Assembly: GCA_947311845.1 (NCBI GenBank)
Contig: CAMZMU010000040.1
Location: 53,535,975-53,599,974, forward strand
Direction of reading: 5' to 3'
DNA: 64,000 nucleotides
Source of the DNA: Poa pratensis
Lineage: Eukaryota; Streptophyta; Magnoliopsida; Poales; Poaceae
In this document: positions 60,951-64,000 of the stretch, one piece after another
Position numbering within the stretch: the stretch's first letter is position 1
Layout: each line of letters opens with the position of its first letter
Translations under genes and position numbers: made by a program
Notes under the pieces: model-generated
The model's input: the letters and a program-made list of their open reading frames with translations, nothing else
Databases searched by the model: none
What the model was told of the DNA's origin: nothing

Positions 60951-61306
60951 TATTTTTGTAACGAAGCTTTAAAAAAAATTTGCTACCAAACGCGGCTTAG
61001 TTCTCCTTTAGGTGATGTCATACCATGAGTTATAATTATGTTTTAGCTATGTAAATGTAGTTTTACTATGTGAATCATTTTTCACATTTGCAACTAAATC
61101 TGTTACATTTGTGAACTGAATGTAAAAAAAACGTATAGAAGATGCTACGGTGAGAATACAAAAGGGATAATGTGGAAATATGCTAATTTGTGAACCACGT
61201 ACAAACGCAATATTTTTGTACATCGTGCAAAATGACAAATCTCTTCATGCCATATCGGGGAAAGGGATGAACTGATGCGGAGAAAAAGGCGAGCAACAGT
61301 CTGGTA
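60951..61306. other. Gene-free AT-rich stretch between two Stowaway copies
   Basis: No recognisable coding or element structure beyond the flanking MITEs. Confidence 0.3.
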
Positions 61307-61360
61307 CTCCTCCGTTTCAAATTACTTGACTTGGTTTTGTCCAAATGCGGATGTATCTAT
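61307..61360. mobile_element. Truncated Stowaway (left half only)
   Basis: It begins CTCCTCCGTTTCAAATTACT after TA and follows the left arm of the 60829 element to GCGGATGTATCTA. There it stops abruptly against CTATCGGCCTGGG. The right arm is absent downstream, so another element replaced or split it. Confidence 0.8.
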
Positions 61361-61604
61361 ACTATCGGCCTGGGCGAAGCCGATTAGGCTGTCGGCCGAT
61401 GGCTGCATGCAGAAGAGGACCCTATCGGCCTTGCCAAACCCGACTGGACCCTGTCGGCCAGCACAGGGCCGACTGGACCTGCTCGGCCATGGCGCAGCCG
61501 ACCAGGCCCAGTCGGCTGCTGCTGGGCCGACTGGTGCATGCCTCCAGTATTTTTTTTCGCTAAAACGGATTTTTTTCACCAATTTTTCTCCCGATCCCAC
61601 CAAA
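61361..61604. other. TCGGCC/GGCCGA-rich terminal segment of a DNA element
   Basis: At least eight TCGGCC or GGCCGA half-sites occur between 61365 and 61535, in both orientations. The segment starts at the Stowaway break and is probably the left end of the element that carries the two convergent ORFs to the right. The other end lies outside the window. Confidence 0.45.
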
Positions 61605-61795
61605 TTCATTCCCGCCTTATTTATCGCCAATCCGTTCCCGCCCTTTTTTTCCTGCCATCTTCTCTCCCGCCTGTTTCTCCCGCCAAATTCGTTCCCGCCC
61701 TTTTTTCCCGCCATCTTCTCTCCGCCAAATTCGTTCCCGCCCTTTTTTCCCGCCATCCTATCTCCCGCATGTTTCTCCCGCCAATTCTTCTCATC
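61605..61795. promoter_or_regulatory. Tandem array of TTCCCGCC motifs
   Basis: Units of about 43 bp (CGCCAAATTCGTTCCCGCCC, then TTTTTTCCCGCCATCTTCTC) repeat three to four times. The array has at least eight TCCCGCC cores; TTTCCCGC matches the E2F consensus. It ends about 6 bp before a TATA box. Confidence 0.7.
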
Positions 61796-61800
61796 TCGGC

Positions 61801-61808
61801 CTATAAGA
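61801..61808 (+). promoter_or_regulatory. Probable TATA box
   Basis: CTATAAGA about 50 bp upstream of ATG 61857, directly after the TTCCCGCC array. Spacing is suitable for a short leader. Confidence 0.5.
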
Positions 61809-61856
61809 ACCCCTTCTCACTGAGGTTGGTAAGCATTCGAGTCCACTCACTCGAAC

Positions 61857-62372
61857 ATGTCTAGCTTTCCTTCAGATCGTAGTTTCCATCCACAAATGTC
61901 AGTACGCCTTTTGAGTTGTGCGGCCGATTTCAAGGTAGACAATACGGTAGTGCCATTCGAGGATATTATTAGTTATCCACCTCATCTCGGTGAGCTATCA
62001 GCGATGCTATATAGGCATGGGTGGCCATCGAGGATTTGAAGGGAAATACGGGAAGAACTTCTCAGGTTGCATGCTAGGTGGCGGAAGAAGAAGCCAACAT
62101 ATAGGAGTGAATCACATTTGAGGTGGGCTGAAAGAAATCCTTATTCATGGGTCCAGGAGAGCGAGGATGAAGATCATATATTCATGCCGAGTGAAGCGAG
62201 CAAGAAAGCTGCAGCGGCGGCGGCGAAGGGCAAGGGTGCTGTGTCGTCGAAGGGCAAGGGTGCTGCGTCGTCGAAGGTCAAGAGTGAAGCATCGTCGAAG
62301 GGGAAGAGTGCTGCGTCGTCGAAGGACAAGGGTGCTGCGGCTGACGTAGCAGACTGCATCGACGGGAGATGA
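61857..62372 (+). pseudogene. Small Lys/Ala/Ser-rich ORF of unknown function with one internal stop
   Basis: It starts MSSFPSDRSFHPQMS and encodes 171 codons in one frame, with an in-frame TGA at 62037-62039 (after HGWPSRI). The frame continues REIREELLRLHARWRKKKPT, an acidic SEDEDH segment and a low-complexity tail of SSKGKGAA-type repeats. I do not recognise the family. It converges with the plant-mobile-domain pseudogene, as the GRF gene does with the MURA-like gene in the MULE at 1960-6543. It is therefore probably an accessory ORF of the same element. Confidence 0.5.
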
Positions 62373-62740
62373 CTTTGTGTAGTGTTGGTAGTACTGATGT
62401 TTGTTGAGTTGAATTGTATCTTAAATTTATGTTGTCAATGTAATTTGCAAGGTTTGTTTAATATCAATGCGAATAGTAGTCACCCATCATCACCATTAAT
62501 CAAAACAGAGTAGTAGCAACAAAGCTATAAATAAGTCTAGTACATAGATAGATAGACAAGTCTCAACATAGATATAAATAAGTCTGGTACATAGATAGAT
62601 AGACAAGTCTGGACTCATAGAGTGAAGTGTCAGCCACGAAGTCCGCCACGACGCGGAGGTGGTGGGTTAGGCGTCGTCCACCCTAACCTGTGCGGTGGCC
62701 GAACGTCACGTGCCGGAATCAGGGACCCGTCATCAGCATA
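62373..62740. other. Intergenic region between convergent ORFs
   Basis: 3' flanks of both ORFs; contains a ~47-bp tandem duplication (62527-62620) and no gene. Confidence 0.5.
62527..62620. repeat. 47-bp tandem duplication
   Basis: Two units beginning ATAAATAAGTCT and containing TACATAGATAGATAGACAAG, differing at a few positions. Confidence 0.8.
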
Positions 62741-64000
62741 CTATGTCTCCTGTGTGGGGTAGGGTGGAGGAGTGTTGTACATACCCATCCAATTGTCCAG
62801 CTGGGTGTATGCCTCATGGGTGTCCCCACCTTCCTGATAACTCCCCCATGCGGATCCAGACGACTGCTGACCGGACATAGACGGACGATATCCATAGGCT
62901 CCTGCATGCAATATACCATTGAAAACATGTAAGTATGTAGTCGTAGTCAATTGATATGGAAACATGTAAGATACTTACCCTGTGGCTGGGGTGGTGGACG
63001 AAGCACGTAGCCCGTCGTGGGACTCGGCTGCTGCCAGGACGAGCCTCCAGCCTGGTCAGGAGAGGGTGGCCTGGGCGACGGCTGCGGTGTCAGACGAGGA
63101 CGCGGGTGCTGCCGGTCCTGCTGGGGCGTCGGCTGCGGCTGCTGCTGCCGCGTGGAATGACGCGGTGGGCGCTGTGATGCTTGGCGGTGATCGACGTCCG
63201 ACGTACGTGTGCACGTGATAGCCTCGTAGATACCTCGCGGCATGTCCTGTAAGCGCCGCACCCACGACTGATGCTGCGGGCGGTCCAATAGAGGGCCGGA
63301 TGAAAGCGAACGTCCGTACGCTGACACATCCGTCTGAAGCTGGTATGTCAATTCGGCCTGTAATTTACACGGTCGTCAGGAAGTTCTAAATAAATATAGC
63401 AAAGCTTGTGTACTGTCTGGAGCCTGAAGAAAACTTACCGCGTACTGTCTGGAGCCTGAAGAAGACTGGCTCGGATACATATCCCACGTAGCGGGAGTCG
63501 GTGTCTCCTCGGGGTGCTCGTGATGCATGATGCGTAGTCGTGTCGAGACCATGTAAACATGCAAATAGGAATTGAATAGTTCAAGATCAAACCCGAGATC
63601 CTCCTGCCAAAGACTCGTGTCGTCACAGTGTCTCACTCTGTACCGTAAGGCTGAACCCTCCGCAACCACTGAAGCGCGGTCCTGTTAGTGCCCTTTCTTG
63701 TGTACCTACAGTTGTGTTGAGTGTTCGACAATTTAGTAATGCTTACACGTGGAAAAAATTAAAACATTGCGTAAATAGACATACCTGTGGACGATGGATG
63801 GGATGGGATCGTCTGTCGACGGAGGAAGTGCCAGCTGTCATCGACCGAATTGCCTCATAACCCTCTGCTAGGACATCTCCTCCACGTAGACATCGAAGAT
63901 AATCTTTGATTTTGTCATCCAGTATGCGCGATCTCTAGTGCAGAGGACCGAGATACCACCGGGGTATGTAGCCTCCATTGCATCGTACGTGTACGGCTCC
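62741..64000 (-). pseudogene. Plant mobile domain (PMD) protein, C-terminal exons, runs off right edge
   Basis: The minus strand from the edge reads YPGGISVLCTRDRAYWMTKS, then QRVMRQFG, the closing block of the plant mobile domain found in transposases and transposon-derived host genes. The exon (64000-63785) ends at CCACAG|GTATG and holds two in-frame stops (TAG before QRVM, TGA after QFGR). Later exons are 63683-63439 (VVAEGSALRYRVRHCDD, GFDLELFNSYLHVYMV; donor GCG|GTAAGT), 63357-62979 (LTYQLQTDVSAYGRSL, then a Pro/Gln/Arg-rich tail) and 62901-62741 (AYGYRPSMSGQQSSGS, ending TPPPYPTQET). Joining the first two listed exons leaves the frame off by one, another lesion or a mis-set splice site. 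Confidence 0.75.

Overview
The window looks like repeat-rich intergenic DNA from a large grass genome, most consistent with Triticeae (wheat, Aegilops or barley type). The grounds are nested LTR retrotransposons with tRNA-iMet-type primer sites, Stowaway MITEs with the CTCCCTCCGT terminus, PIF/Harbinger, Mutator-like and plant-mobile-domain remnants, and 'putative gypsy-type transposon' domain genes. I see no intact housekeeping gene, rRNA, tRNA or CRISPR array. Nearly every coding segment is transposon-derived and carries stops or frameshifts.

The layout is dominated by one fact. A 13-base N run at 31007-31019 separates two nearly identical ~18.2 kb segments (12757-31006 and 31020-~49245). 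Both hold the same nested insertions at the same sites and differ mostly by scattered 1-2 base indels. The simplest reading is two overlapping contigs that were not merged, so the real locus is probably ~45.7 kb. Features in the second copy are listed separately but should not be counted as extra genes.

Left to right: a broken Myb/SANT-like transposon gene leaves the left edge (1-1070, minus). A 4.6 kb Mutator-like element (1960-6543) has 250-300 bp inverted repeats, a GRF zinc-finger/coiled-coil gene and a transposase-like gene truncated before its catalytic domain. A Harbinger transposase relic is split (6634-6893 and 16646-16882) by a 9.75 kb non-coding, LARD-like retrotransposon (6894-16645, 3.4 kb LTRs, TSD TCAGA). 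Then come a Stowaway, paralogue A of a gypsy-type-domain gene (17804-19359, minus), a poly(A)-tailed retroposon (20963-22083, minus) and the 3' half of paralogue B.

Paralogue B is split by a short-LTR Copia element (TSD GCGAC, LTR ends TG..CT). That element's gag is split in turn by a Sirevirus-like Copia (TSD GGTGG) with gag, pol and a third ORF in the envelope position. The Sirevirus is complete only in the second copy (43022-54207). The rest of the outer Copia pol (54208-57836), its 3' LTR and the 5' half of B (57977-58975) follow. The right end holds a Stowaway, a truncated Stowaway abutting another DNA element, a tandem array of TTCCCGCC motifs before a TATA box and a small Lys/Ala/Ser-rich ORF, and a convergent plant-mobile-domain pseudogene leaving the right edge.

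The insertion order can be read from the target-site duplications: A/B gene duplication, then outer Copia into B, then Sirevirus into the Copia; independently, the LARD-like element into the Harbinger relic.
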